From assembly GCA_963724535.1 (NCBI GenBank), contig CAVRVD010000013.1:434001-498000 (forward strand): a stretch of 64,000 bases of DNA, given 5' to 3'. Each line of letters begins with the position of its first letter. The first letter of the stretch is position 1. The position numbers were made by a program, and so were the translations under genes. This stretch comes from JADJPO01 sp963724535 (lineage in GTDB: Bacteria; Actinomycetota; Actinomycetes; Actinomycetales; Kineosporiaceae). Below the pieces are notes generated by a model. It did not search any database. It saw only the letters and a program-made list of their open reading frames with translations, and was not told where the DNA came from. Below, piece by piece: positions 1 through 12,693 of the stretch.

Positions 1-2375
<2,375 letters not shown>

Positions 2376-2508
2376 CTCTGGCTGTCCTTCACTCGTTCGG
2401 TCCGACGGGCGCCGAGCGGCGCGATCACACGGCGGGGCGCCGCGCTGAGCGTGCGCTCAGCGCGGCCCGGTAAGCAGACCGGTCGCCGGGGGTGCGTCGG
2501 CCGAGATC

Positions 2509-2580
2509 AGCGCGTCAGTCCTGAACAGCGCGTCAGTCCTGAACAGCACGGCAGTCCTGGAGAGCACGGCAACGGACATC
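2509..2580. repeat. 18-bp tandem repeat, about four units
   Basis: Between the UbiA-type gene and leuS lie units of 18 bp starting at 2509, 2527, 2545 and 2563. The first two are identical (agcgcgtcagtcctgaac), the third differs at four or five bases, and the fourth is partial. A 71-codon frame on the minus strand crosses the repeat but shows no recognisable protein. Confidence 0.7.
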
Positions 2581-2637
2581 CCGCCAGGGTAACGGAACCG
2601 CCTCGGCGGCCCAGACCACGCAACCCGGTCGCCGTGG

Positions 2638-3495
2638 TCAGCGGCCGGGGCCGGCCAGGAGCACCCCGACAACGACGAGGGCGACGGCGAGGAGGGTCAG
2701 CAGGAACGCCCGCCGACCCAGCCGTGCTCCGGCTGCGGCCACCAGCAGCGCGACCGCGGCACCGGAGGCCGCCGCCACCGCGCCCGCCACGGTGCCGGCT
2801 GAGGGGGCGGCCCTCGACGAGGCGGTCAGCAGCAGCGCACCGGCCGTGGCGACCAGGGCCGCGCTCACCCGCAGCGCCGCATCAGGTCCGACCCGTTGCG
2901 GCAGCCCGCACACCCCGGTGGCGGCGTCAGCCTCGGTGTCGCCCACGGTGTTCGCGAAGTGGGCGGCCACGCCGAGCAGCCCCGCGATCACGTTCACCCA
3001 GACCGGGGAGGTCGTCACGACCACCGAGGGCGCCAGCCCGAAGGCGAGCGCGTACGGCACGGCCGAGGCCCAGGTCGACTTGACCCCCAGGTTGTAGGAC
3101 CAGCCGGCGGCGACCGCGACCAGGTGCAGCAGTCCGGGCCGCACGCCGAGCGCCAGGGACCCCGGGACCGTGGCGACCAGAGCGAGGGCGGCGGCCACGG
3201 CTACGGTCCGCCGCGAGACCCGTCCAGCCGGGATCGGCTTGTCGTACCGTCCGGCCCGCCGGTCGCGTGCGGCGTCCAGAGCGTCGTTGCCCCACCCGAC
3301 CGAGGTCTGGCCGACCAGCACGACCACGCACAGGGCGAGCACCCGGGCCGGCGCGACCGTGTTGGCCAGGGCCCAGGCGGCCACGAACCCCGTCACGGCC
3401 AGGCACGGCACGGGGTGCGACGCGGCGACCAGCCCCGTGACCGGCGACCCCACCGTGCGCCCGTCGGGCGCGCCACCGGCGCCGAGGACCGTCAT
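2638..3495 (-). CDS. UbiA-family prenyltransferase (membrane)
   Basis: Polytopic membrane protein of 285 residues in the UbiA superfamily, which transfers prenyl chains to aromatic or other acceptors. The diagnostic Asp-rich motif is visible as NDALDAARDRRAGR near residues 70-83, followed by the KPIPAGRVS stretch, a YN motif (SYNLGVKS) and repeated hydrophobic segments. The second Asp-rich loop is seen as NTVGDTEADAATG. The acceptor cannot be told from sequence; close actinobacterial relatives are usually labelled only 'UbiA family'. Start at ATG 3495 has no Shine-Dalgarno, but TACCCT six bases upstream looks like a -10 box, so the mRNA may be leaderless. Gene lies between a diguanylate cyclase and leuS, all on the minus strand. 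Confidence 0.85.
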   Translation of the reverse strand: MTVLGAGGAPDGRTVGSPVTGLVAASHPVPCLAVTGFVAAWALANTVAPARVLALCVVVLVGQTSVGWGNDALDAARDRRAGRYDKPIPAGRVSRRTVAVAAALALVATVPGSLALGVRPGLLHLVAVAAGWSYNLGVKSTWASAVPYALAFGLAPSVVVTTSPVWVNVIAGLLGVAAHFANTVGDTEADAATGVCGLPQRVGPDAALRVSAALVATAGALLLTASSRAAPSAGTVAGAVAAASGAAVALLVAAAGARLGRRAFLLTLLAVALVVVGVLLAGPGR

Positions 3496-3513
3496 CGGCG
3501 CAGGGTAGCCCCG

Positions 3514-4758
3514 CTAGGCCCGTGCGCCCGGCCGTCGCCCCGGCCCGCTCGGCCCGGGGCCGCCCGGTCGACCGGGACCGGCCGATGCGTCGCGGCCCTG
3601 GCGGCGCAGCGACCGGCGCAGCTGCATGTCCTTCTCCGCCTTGTCCGCCAGGGTGGACAGGTCACCGCAGTCCCAGGGCACCAGGGTCGCCGAGCCGATG
3701 CTCACCTTGCCGCCCCAGACCTCGGTCGCCACCGGCGCCTCCTGCAGCAGGCTGGCCCGCACCCGCCGCTCCAGCTCCAGCGGCGACATGCCGGTACCGG
3801 GACCGACCACGACGAACTCGTCACCGGTCCACCGGCACACCAGGTCGGTGGTCCGCACGCTGTCGCGTATCGCTCGCGCCACCAGCTGCAGCACCTCGTC
3901 GCCGCCGCGCAGGCCGACCGCCTCGTTGACCTGCCGCAGACCGTCCACGTCGGCGTACAGGCAGCTCACCGCCTGGCCGCTGCGCCGCGCATGCTCGATC
4001 ATCGGGACGGCGACCAGGTCGGCGCCGGTGCGGTTCACCGCTCCGGTCAGCCCGTCCAGCACCGACTGCTCCCGGGTGTGGCGGCGCAGCTCGGCGCGCT
4101 CCCGCGCGCTCTGTTCGACCCGACGCTGCACCTCGAACGCCAATGCCCCGACCGCGGTCAGCACGACCAGCCCATAGGCCCAGGCCGATGGTTCGCCCAG
4201 CTCGCCGCCGACCCCGAACCGCAGCCGGTACACCAGGCTGTAGCCCAACGCCGCCGTCCACGGCGCGGCGACGGCCACGCTGACCCAGACCAGCCTCGAG
4301 CGCCGGACCAGGACGGCCGCCGACAGCAGCACGATCCCGGCGTCCAGGCCCAGCAACGCATCCCCGGCGGCGGCGGCCCGAGCCCCGGCCAGGACCCCGG
4401 CCACGGCCAGCGCCGCGGGCGGCGCGACCTCGGCCGCACAGAGGCGGCCGCGGCCCACGGTGACCACGGTGAGCACCGCGACGGCGACAAGGTCGGCGAC
4501 CCAGACGCCGGCCAGCCGGACGCCGCCCGCCAACAGCGGCGCAGCCAGCGCGTGCGCGCCGACCCACAGCGCCACCCAGGTCAGCGGCCAGGTGGCGGCG
4601 GCGCGCACGGCGGCCGGTTCCGCGCGGTCGTGGACCGCGGTCAGGTGTTCGGCCGCCTCGACCGGCACGGGCGGCTCAGCGGGCGGCTCAGCTGGCGGCT
4701 CAGCTGGCGGTTCGGTGGGCGGGCCGGTGGGCGGGTCGACCCGCGAGGTGTCACTCAC
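3514..4758 (-). CDS. Membrane diguanylate cyclase with GGDEF domain and I-site
   Basis: Predicted to make cyclic-di-GMP from two GTP. The 414-residue protein starts with a proline/glutamate repeat (PPAEPPAE, residues 13-30), then about six hydrophobic segments (60-205), then a GGDEF domain (about 232-380). The metal/substrate region reads YADVDGLRQVN (268-278), and the signature is TGDEF (311-315), a variant of GGDEF. Five residues before it is RTTD (302-305), the spacing expected for the inhibitory c-di-GMP I-site, so product feedback is likely. The Thr in the first signature position may lower activity. The tail is a Gly/Pro/Arg-rich low-complexity stretch. Ends 18 bp from the UbiA-type gene start and may be cotranscribed with it. 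Confidence 0.85.
   Translation of the reverse strand: MSDTSRVDPPTGPPTEPPAEPPAEPPAEPPVPVEAAEHLTAVHDRAEPAAVRAAATWPLTWVALWVGAHALAAPLLAGGVRLAGVWVADLVAVAVLTVVTVGRGRLCAAEVAPPAALAVAGVLAGARAAAAGDALLGLDAGIVLLSAAVLVRRSRLVWVSVAVAAPWTAALGYSLVYRLRFGVGGELGEPSAWAYGLVVLTAVGALAFEVQRRVEQSARERAELRRHTREQSVLDGLTGAVNRTGADLVAVPMIEHARRSGQAVSCLYADVDGLRQVNEAVGLRGGDEVLQLVARAIRDSVRTTDLVCRWTGDEFVVVGPGTGMSPLELERRVRASLLQEAPVATEVWGGKVSIGSATLVPWDCGDLSTLADKAEKDMQLRRSLRRQGRDASAGPGRPGGPGPSGPGRRPGARA
4668..4738. repeat. 12-bp coding repeat (PPAE units)
   Basis: Degenerate 12-bp tandem units of the form g-ctggcggctca encode the Pro-Pro-Ala-Glu N-terminal repeat of the diguanylate cyclase. Low-complexity coding repeat, probably prone to length change. 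Confidence 0.6.
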
Positions 4759-4995
4759 CGGCGGCCCGCCGTCCGGCCGGCTCCGGTACCACCGTGCGGT
4801 CTGGACAAAGCCATGCTGGTCTCCTCATCCGCCGGCCCTGACCACCCGGCCGTCACCCGGTGTATCGACGCGTCGGCGGCGGTCTTGACGGCGGGCGCGC
4901 AACCCGGTCGGGTCCGGATGCAGGGCGGGCCGGGACGTACCATGTCGGCCGGTCGCGGACGCAGCCGCGGACGCACCTGTCGAGGAGGGTTCGAG

Positions 4996-6236
<1,241 letters not shown>

Positions 6237-6240
<4 letters not shown>

Positions 6241-8471
6241 ACCCGGTCCAGGCCGACGGCCGCATCCACGGCCGGTAGCCCGCGCCGCGGACCCGGCAAC
6301 CGGTCGACGGCGGCGACATCCCCGGCGGCGGCGCACCGGTTGCGCCCGCGGGCCTTGGCTTCGTAGAGCGCGGCGTCGGCTCGCGTGGACAGTGCCCACA
6401 GCCAGGCCACGGCGTCCGTGGCCGGTGGCGGCACCTGCGTGGCCACGCCGATCGAGCAGGTCACCCGGAACGCGTCGGTGCTGCACCTGTGCGCCACCAG
6501 CGCCCGGACCCGTTGGGCCAGCGCCATGGCGCTGCGCTCGTCGTCCACCAGCGCCAGGAGCACCACCTCCTCGCCCCCGGTCCGGGCCACCGCGTCGTCG
6601 CAGCCCAGGACGTCCGGCATGGCCCGGCCGAGCGCGCGCAGGACCTCGTCCCCAGCGGCATGGCCCCACGTGTCGTTGACCTGCTTGAAATGGTCCAGGT
6701 CGATCTGCAGCAGGGCCAGGGGCCGTTCCTGCTCGGCGCACAGCGCCACCAGGGTGCATGCATGCTCCTCGAGGTGGCGGCGGTTGGCCAGACCGGTCAA
6801 CGAGTCCACCGTCGACAGCGCCCGGACCGCCTCCAGCAGACGGTCGTTGCGACGGCGCAGGGCCAGGACGAGCAGCGCGATCAGGGTGGTCACCACTGCG
6901 CCGGTGGTCGCGGTCTGGACGGCATGCGGCGTCCCGGAGTGCAGCGCGTACAGGACCACCGGGACGGCGGCCAGGGTGACCACCAGGCTGCGCAGCCCGG
7001 TGAACCAGACCGCGGCGATGACGATCGGCAGCAACGTGGAGCTGGCGGCCGGTACCCCGGCGCTGTCCACCCGGGTGCTCTGGACCACGAACCACAGGCC
7101 CACCGACGCCAGCGGCAGCAGGGGGACCAGGCGGGCCCCCTGCCGCGGCCTGCGCAGCAGGAACAGGCCGAGCAGGACCAGCGATCCCACCCCGGCGACG
7201 TACATCCAGCCCGCCCACCCCAGCGGGACCAGGCCACCGACCAGGGGGTTGCCGAGCAGCACGACCGCGCCACCGAGCGCCGCCCAGCCGACTCCACGCC
7301 CGGTCCGCCTCGCCGAACTGGCGGCGTGCCGCTCGTCAGCGAGATGGCGCGGCGTCGGGCAGGCACGGCGTAGGTGGCCCTCCCCCAGGCCGCCGTCCGC
7401 CGCGGCCGGGGCGGCCGGGGGACGGGCGCTCAGCGCGGCGGTGTCGACGTCGGCATGGACGACGCGCGCCCGGCCGGCCTGCTTGGCGCCGTACATGGCG
7501 CCGTCCGCCAGGTCGATCAGGGCCCACGTCCAGCCCAAAGGGTCGATCAGACCGGACCGGGCCGGCGCGGTCGCCACCCCGATCGACGCCGTGACCGGCG
7601 TCGGACCGCGAGCCGCGACCACCCGTCGATAGGCGGTCTCGGCGAGTCCTGCGGCGGCGTCCGGGCAGGGCAGACGGGCGAGCACCACGAACTCCTCGCC
7701 GCCCATCCGGGCGACCACGGTGGTGGCCGAGGCCAACCCGGCCAGCTCGGCGGCGACGGCGACCAGGATCTCGTCCCCTGCGGCATGTCCGTATCCGTCG
7801 TTGGCCTGCTTGAAGTGGTCCAGGTCGATTGCCACGGCGCAGATCGGCTCACCGGCCTGTGCGCCGTCCGCGACGAGAGCCGGCACCTCGTGCTCCAGCT
7901 GCCGGCGGTTGGCCAACCCGGTGAGCGGGTCCTGGTTGGACAGCGACCAGAGGAGGTCCAGCGCGGCGTCGGCGCGACGGCTGGTCCGGTAGACGGTGAA
8001 GGCGAGCAGATTGGCCAGCGAGCTATGCACGAACACCGCCTGTGCCAGCTCCGCCCCGCTCAGCGTGGCTGCCAGGCCGAACGCGACGGCCGGCACGACG
8101 AGGACCATGGTGACCGCGACCCCGCGTCGGCCCAGGAACAACCCGGCGGTGACCGCCGGGATGCACACGAAGATCGGGTCCGACCAGGTCCCCGGGTCGG
8201 TGAAGGCCCAGCGCAGCACCGCCCAGATGACGGCGCCGGTGACCATCAGCGCGGTGTGCAGGCCCTTGGCCCGGCGGGGTGCCAGCAGCAGCACGATCCC
8301 GAACAGGAAGAGCACCCCGACCACCAGGCCCACGATCACCGGCCCGCGGCCGGGGACGAACAGGTTCTCGACGGTGGCCGCCACGACCAGGGTCGCCGCG
8401 CCTCCGGTCAGAGCGATCAGGCTGAGCACCCGGGAACCGAGGATCAGGTCGGCGAGGCGGTGTGCGGGCAT
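6237..8471 (-). CDS. Tandem membrane-GGDEF / membrane-GGDEF protein
   Basis: A 744-residue protein containing two complete modules in one frame. Module 1: about five hydrophobic segments (14-160), GGDEF domain (about 175-335) with DLDHFKQAND (216-225) and signature GGEEF (257-261). A linker rich in Ala/Arg (about 340-390) leads to module 2: hydrophobic segments (395-540), GGDEF domain (about 550-715) with DLDHFKQVND (591-600) and signature GGEEV (632-636). Neither domain has an RxxD I-site five residues before the signature. Most diguanylate cyclases have one GGDEF domain; two modules joined in one chain suggest a fused duplication, perhaps acting as an obligate intramolecular pair. Start ATG 8471 lies 13 bases after GGAGG; TTG or GTG just upstream would fit that site equally well. 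The open frame continues to 10466 but that part is antisense to the SulP gene. Confidence 0.85.
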
Positions 8472-8789
8472 GACCAACACACCACCTCCGGAGCGCTCGG
8501 GCGCGAGCACAGATCTGTGTGCCGGGACACTCCAGACGTGGGTGTCCCCGTTCTCTCCTCGGTGTCGGCCGCATCCGCTCGGCGCTTGAACGAGGCCTGG
8601 ACGCGTGCCCGCGAGACGACCCGTCGCTGCCTCGGCGAGCCGCGGAGCGGGCCGAGCCGGCGCCGAACGGTGCGGCGGCGCGCTGACCTGCACATGACGC
8701 CGCCACCCCGGGTCCCTTGACCAGCTGGCCCCCGCTGAGAACCATCGGGGTACTGGTTGAACGCCGCGCGAATCCGAGGTGACCCCAAC
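8472..8789. promoter_or_regulatory. Divergent intergenic region with two palindromes
   Basis: This 318-bp gap separates the tandem GGDEF gene (minus) from the SulP gene (plus). It holds a perfect 12-bp palindrome CACAGATCTGTG at 8508-8519 and, just after it, an inverted repeat GGGACAC (8524-8530) / GTGTCCC (8542-8548) with an 11-nt loop. Both lie close to the GGDEF start and are candidate operator sites. No confident promoter hexamers were picked. Confidence 0.4.
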
Positions 8790-10595
8790 GTGACCCGCAT
8801 GTCGCGCCGTCCGGCCGTCGAGTACGAGCTCGACGAGGAGCTGCCGCGCACCCGACGGGAGATCCTCGGTTCGCTGGTGCCCGGCGTTGCGGTGCTCCGG
8901 CGGTACCGGCCGCGCTGGCTGCGGGCCGACCTGTTCGCCGGGGTCGCGGTCGCCGCCTACCTGGTGCCACAGGTGATGGCCTACGCGGCCATCGTGGACG
9001 CCCCACCGGTCACCGGCCTGTGGACGGCGCTGGCGGCCTGCGTGGTCTACGCCGTGCTCGGCGGGTCGCGGGTGCTGTCGGTGGGCCCGGAGTCGACGGT
9101 CGCCCTGCTCGCCGGAGCCACCGTCGCACCCCTGGCCAAGGGGGACCCGGAGCGGGTCGCCGCACTGAGCGCGGCACTGTGCCTGATCGTCGCCGGCTGG
9201 TGCCTGATCGCCCGGCTGGCCAAGCTCGGCGTGGTCGCCGACCTGCTGTCCCAGCCGCTGCTGGTCGGCTATCTGGCCGGTGGCGCGGTGCTCATGGTGG
9301 TCGGTCAGCTCGGCAGGGTCACCGGTACCGAGGTGGACGGCGAGACGATCATGGACCAGGTCCGCTCGTTCCTCGATGTGGTCGGCGCCACGCACCTGCC
9401 GACCCTGTGGGTGGCCGTCGGGACGCTGGCCCTGCTGCTGGCTGTCGTGCTCTTCCGGCCGCTGTGGCCCGGACCATTGATCGCGGTGGCGGCGGCGACG
9501 CTGGCCGCCGTCGTCCTGGACCTGCCCGGTAGAGGAGTGCTCTCGATCGGCGACGTGCCGTCGGGGCTGCCCGGCCTGCAGCTGCCCATCATCCCGCTGG
9601 CGGACCTGACCACCCTGGCTCTGGCCGGGCTGGGCGTGGCCGTTGTCGCCTACAGCGACAACACACTGATCGGACGGGCGTTCAAGCCCAGCCCGGACCC
9701 GGTCGAGCCCGAGCCCGCGTCGGCCACTGAGGTCGACCCACAGCAGGAGCTGGTCGCGCTCGGCGGCGTGCACCTCGCCGTCGGCATGGTCGGCGGGTTC
9801 CCGGTGTCCTCCTCGGGGTCGCGCTCGGCGCTGGCGATCGCGGCCGGTGCCCGCACCCAGGTCTACTCCCTGGTCGCCGGGGCGTGCATCGTGGCGGTGC
9901 TGTTGGTCGCCGGTCCGCTGCTGTCGAACATGCCCGCCGCCGCGCTCGGCGCGGTCGTCGTCTACGCGGCCAGCAAGCTGGTGTCCTGGCGCGACATCGT
10001 GCGGCTGGCCCGGTTCCGGACCAGTGAGCTGGTGCTGGCGGTCCTGTCCTGCGTCGGAACCGTGGTGTTCGGCATCCTCGCCGGCGTGGGGGTGGCGATC
10101 GCGCTCAGCCTGCTGGAGATGACCCAGCGCCTGGCCCGCCCGCACGAGGGCGTGCTCGGCCGGGTCGAGGGGCTGGCCGGGATGCACGACGTGGACGACT
10201 ACCCGGACGCCACCACGTTGCCGGGGCTGATCATCTACCGTTACGACGCGCCGCTGTTCTTCGCCAACGTCGGCGACCTGCGTCGCCGCGCGGTGCTTGC
10301 CGTCGAGCTGGAGAACCGGGCCGACCGGGCGCACCCGGTGCGCTGGTTCCTGCTCAACGTCGAGGCCAACGTCGAGATCGACATCACCGCGGCGGACGGC
10401 CTGCGGGCCCTGCACGCCGACCTGGCCGAGGACGGGGTGCGGCTGGGGCTGGCCAGGGTGAAGCACGACCTGCGCGAGCCGCTGCGCCGGGCCGGACTGA
10501 TCCAGGTGATCGGCGAGGACATGCTGTTCCCCACCCTGCCGGTCGCCGAGCAGGCCTACCTCGACTGGGTTGAACGCCAGGCGGTCGACCGCTGA
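8790..10595 (+). CDS. SulP-family anion transporter with STAS domain
   Basis: Membrane transporter of the SLC26/SulP family (sulfate, bicarbonate or other anions). About 600 residues: a cytoplasmic N-terminus, the core membrane domain with the family signature region around AYLVPQVMAYAAIVDAPPV and GPESTVALLAGA, some ten or more hydrophobic segments, and a C-terminal STAS domain (about residues 460-590) starting near LPGLIIYRYDAPLFFANV. The cytoplasmic loop after the core carries DNTLIGRAF, and GGFPVSSSGSRSALA matches the conserved C-terminal transport motif. GTG 8790 preferred over TTG 8757 because GAGGTGA lies about ten bases upstream; ATG 8799 is also possible. Substrate cannot be assigned. 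Next gene (pdxY) starts 33 bp downstream. Confidence 0.9.
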   Translation: MTRMSRRPAVEYELDEELPRTRREILGSLVPGVAVLRRYRPRWLRADLFAGVAVAAYLVPQVMAYAAIVDAPPVTGLWTALAACVVYAVLGGSRVLSVGPESTVALLAGATVAPLAKGDPERVAALSAALCLIVAGWCLIARLAKLGVVADLLSQPLLVGYLAGGAVLMVVGQLGRVTGTEVDGETIMDQVRSFLDVVGATHLPTLWVAVGTLALLLAVVLFRPLWPGPLIAVAAATLAAVVLDLPGRGVLSIGDVPSGLPGLQLPIIPLADLTTLALAGLGVAVVAYSDNTLIGRAFKPSPDPVEPEPASATEVDPQQELVALGGVHLAVGMVGGFPVSSSGSRSALAIAAGARTQVYSLVAGACIVAVLLVAGPLLSNMPAAALGAVVVYAASKLVSWRDIVRLARFRTSELVLAVLSCVGTVVFGILAGVGVAIALSLLEMTQRLARPHEGVLGRVEGLAGMHDVDDYPDATTLPGLIIYRYDAPLFFANVGDLRRRAVLAVELENRADRAHPVRWFLLNVEANVEIDITAADGLRALHADLAEDGVRLGLARVKHDLREPLRRAGLIQVIGEDMLFPTLPVAEQAYLDWVERQAVDR

Positions 10596-10628
10596 CGGTC
10601 CTCGGTCAGGCGCTCACGGTTGGATGGC

Positions 10629-11483
10629 ATGGTGCGGGTCCTGTCCGTCCAGTCCAGCGTGGCCTACGGCCACGTGGGCAACTCGGTGGCGTCCTTCGCC
10701 CTGCAGCGCCTGGGTCACGAGGTGTGGCCGGTGCTCACTGCGCACCTGTCCAACCACACCGGGTATCCCACCTGGCGCGGCCGGGTGTTCGCCGCCGGCG
10801 AGGTCGCCGAGGTGGTCGCCGGTCTGGAGGACCTCGGGGTGCTCGGCGAGGTCGATGCGGTGCTCACCGGCTACCTGGGCCAGCCGCAGGTCGCCGAGGT
10901 GGTGCTGGACGTCGTGGCGCGGGTCCGCGGCGCGAACCCGGCGGCGGTGTACTGCTGCGACCCGGTGATGGGCGAGGCCGGCCGGGGCCTGTTCGTGGCA
11001 CCCGAGATCCCCGGGCTGCTGCGCGAGCAGCTCGTGCCCCGGGCCGACGTGGTCACGCCCAACCACTTCGAGCTGGACACCTTGGTCGGTCGAAGGACAC
11101 GGACCCTGGCGGAGGTGCTGGCCGCGGCGGACGCGGTGCGCGATGTCGGCCCCCGGGTGGTGCTGGTCACCGGGGTCGGGCACGCCGCCACGCCGGACGG
11201 CCACCTCGACATGGTGGTGCTCGACGCGGACGGCGCCTGGACGCTCACCACGGCCCGGCTGCCACTCGCCGTCGGTGGGGCCGGCGACCTGACCGCGGCG
11301 TTGTTCCTCGCCCACCTGGCGGACACCGGTGCGCCGGAGCGAGCGCTGGCCGCGACGGCAGCGTCGGTCTTCGCGGTGCTGCAGGAGACCCAGCGGGCTG
11401 GTGCCCGGGAACTGCGGCTGGTGCAGGCACAGGAGGCGATCGCGCTCCCACCGGCGGCATTCCCCGTGCGACGGCTGCGGTGA
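10629..11483 (+). CDS. pdxY: Pyridoxal kinase PdxY
   Basis: ATP-dependent kinase of the ribokinase superfamily that phosphorylates pyridoxal to PLP in the salvage pathway. 284 residues. The N-terminus VLSVQSSVAYGHVGNSVA is the family hallmark; others are NHTGYPTWRG, CCDPVMGE and TPNHFELDTL. The anion-hole/catalytic region reads GGAGDLTAALFLAH, where GxGD is usual, and its Asp is the expected base. ATG 10629 chosen; GTG 10632 or TTG 10620 are alternatives and none has a clear Shine-Dalgarno. Follows the SulP gene on the same strand. Confidence 0.93.
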   Translation: MVRVLSVQSSVAYGHVGNSVASFALQRLGHEVWPVLTAHLSNHTGYPTWRGRVFAAGEVAEVVAGLEDLGVLGEVDAVLTGYLGQPQVAEVVLDVVARVRGANPAAVYCCDPVMGEAGRGLFVAPEIPGLLREQLVPRADVVTPNHFELDTLVGRRTRTLAEVLAAADAVRDVGPRVVLVTGVGHAATPDGHLDMVVLDADGAWTLTTARLPLAVGGAGDLTAALFLAHLADTGAPERALAATAASVFAVLQETQRAGARELRLVQAQEAIALPPAAFPVRRLR

Positions 11484-11588
11484 CGGCTGCCCCGGTGGAT
11501 TCGTCGGGGGGTGTCGGCGGTGATGCTGGCCCTGGTCGTCGCCGCCGCGGCGCTCACCGCGCGGTGGACCCCCTTCGACAGCCACGGT

Positions 11589-12566
11589 TCACCCGGTGCT
11601 CGCCAGCAGGGGCAGCGCGACGACGAAGACCACCAGGAGGACTGCTCCCTCGGATCGGGTGACCAGGAAGCGGCGGCCCATGAAGGCCAGCGCCAGCGCC
11701 GAGACGCCCAGCATCAGCCAGACGCCTGGCCCGGTGAGCGTGGCCTCAAGCGGGCTCTGATCACCGATGAGCGCGATCACCCCGCCCACCGCGAGGGCGT
11801 TGAACACGCTGGAGCCCATCAGGTTTCCGACCAGCAGGTCACTCTCACCGCGGCGCGAGGCATGCACGGCGGTCACCACCTCGGGCAGCGAGGTGCCGAT
11901 GGCGACGATGGTCAGGCCGACGAATCCCTCGGACAGGTCAGCCTCCCGGGCCAGCCCACTGGCACCCCAGACCAGGATCTGGGCACCGGCCAGGGTACCG
12001 ATCAGGCCCAGCACCGTCTGCCGCGCGAGCCGGCCGGTGCCGCGCCCGGCCCGGTCGCCGAGCATCTCGCTCACCTCCGCATCGATCACCCCGCTCTGGC
12101 CTGCGACGGTCGGGGAGCGCAGGACCCACCGCAGCAACAGGGCCAGGACTGCGGCCAGACCGACCAGCAGGAGGAGGCCCTCGAGGCGAGTGAGTCCGTC
12201 CTGGATGGCGAGCCCGAACGCAGCCGAGGCACCGAGCGCCAGTGGGGCCTCCCGGCGCACCACGCCGACCCGCACCGCCACCGGCGCCACCAGCGCGGCC
12301 ACTCCGAGCACCAGGGACAGGTTGGCGATGTTCGAGCCGAGCACGTTGCCGACACCGATCCCCATCGACCCGCCGGCCGCGGCCAACCCAGAGACCAGCA
12401 GCTCGGGAGCGGAGGTGCCGAACCCGATGACGACCACTCCGAGGACCGCCGCCGGCACGCCGAGCCGCGCGGCGAGCGCGGAGGAGCCCAACACCAGGTG
12501 GTCGGCGGAGCGGGCCAGCAGGAGCAGACCGCCGACGCAGGCCGCCGCAAGCACAGTGAGCAGCAC
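11589..12566 (-). CDS. Calcium/sodium antiporter family protein (CaxA/YrbG-like)
   Basis: Ten-helix cation exchanger of 325 residues built from two inverted halves. Both alpha-repeats are clear: GFGTSAPELLVS with GNVLGSNIANLSLVLG in the first half, and AIGTSLPEVVTAVHASRRG with GNLMGSSVFNALAVGG in the second. The paired acidic residues (SAPE, SLPE) form the ion site in the family. A cytoplasmic loop (about 150-175) separates the halves. Start GTG 12566 has GGGAGG eight bases upstream. Convergent with pdxY, 105 bp apart. Ion specificity (Ca2+, Na+ or other) is not determined. Confidence 0.9.
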   Translation of the reverse strand: MLLTVLAAACVGGLLLLARSADHLVLGSSALAARLGVPAAVLGVVVIGFGTSAPELLVSGLAAAGGSMGIGVGNVLGSNIANLSLVLGVAALVAPVAVRVGVVRREAPLALGASAAFGLAIQDGLTRLEGLLLLVGLAAVLALLLRWVLRSPTVAGQSGVIDAEVSEMLGDRAGRGTGRLARQTVLGLIGTLAGAQILVWGASGLAREADLSEGFVGLTIVAIGTSLPEVVTAVHASRRGESDLLVGNLMGSSVFNALAVGGVIALIGDQSPLEATLTGPGVWLMLGVSALALAFMGRRFLVTRSEGAVLLVVFVVALPLLASTG

Positions 12567-12693
12567 GCGGCGTCCTCCCAGGATGACGAAACGTCGACGA
12601 TCGTCCCGGACCTCGCTCTGACGCCGACCCTAGGGCAGTCGCCTCGCGGCGCATCCTGCAGTGGCGACCCGGGGACGGGCGGGGCCGGGGCGG

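Noticed and set aside
2457..2672. 71-codon minus-strand ORF over the 18-bp repeats
   Set aside because: No ribosome binding site, repetitive translation, overlaps the UbiA-type gene end.
2896..4995. Upstream extension of the ornithine aminotransferase frame
   Set aside because: Antisense to two real genes; similarity and Shine-Dalgarno place the start at 4996.
8472..10466. N-terminal extension of the tandem GGDEF frame
   Set aside because: Antisense to SulP and without protein-like composition.
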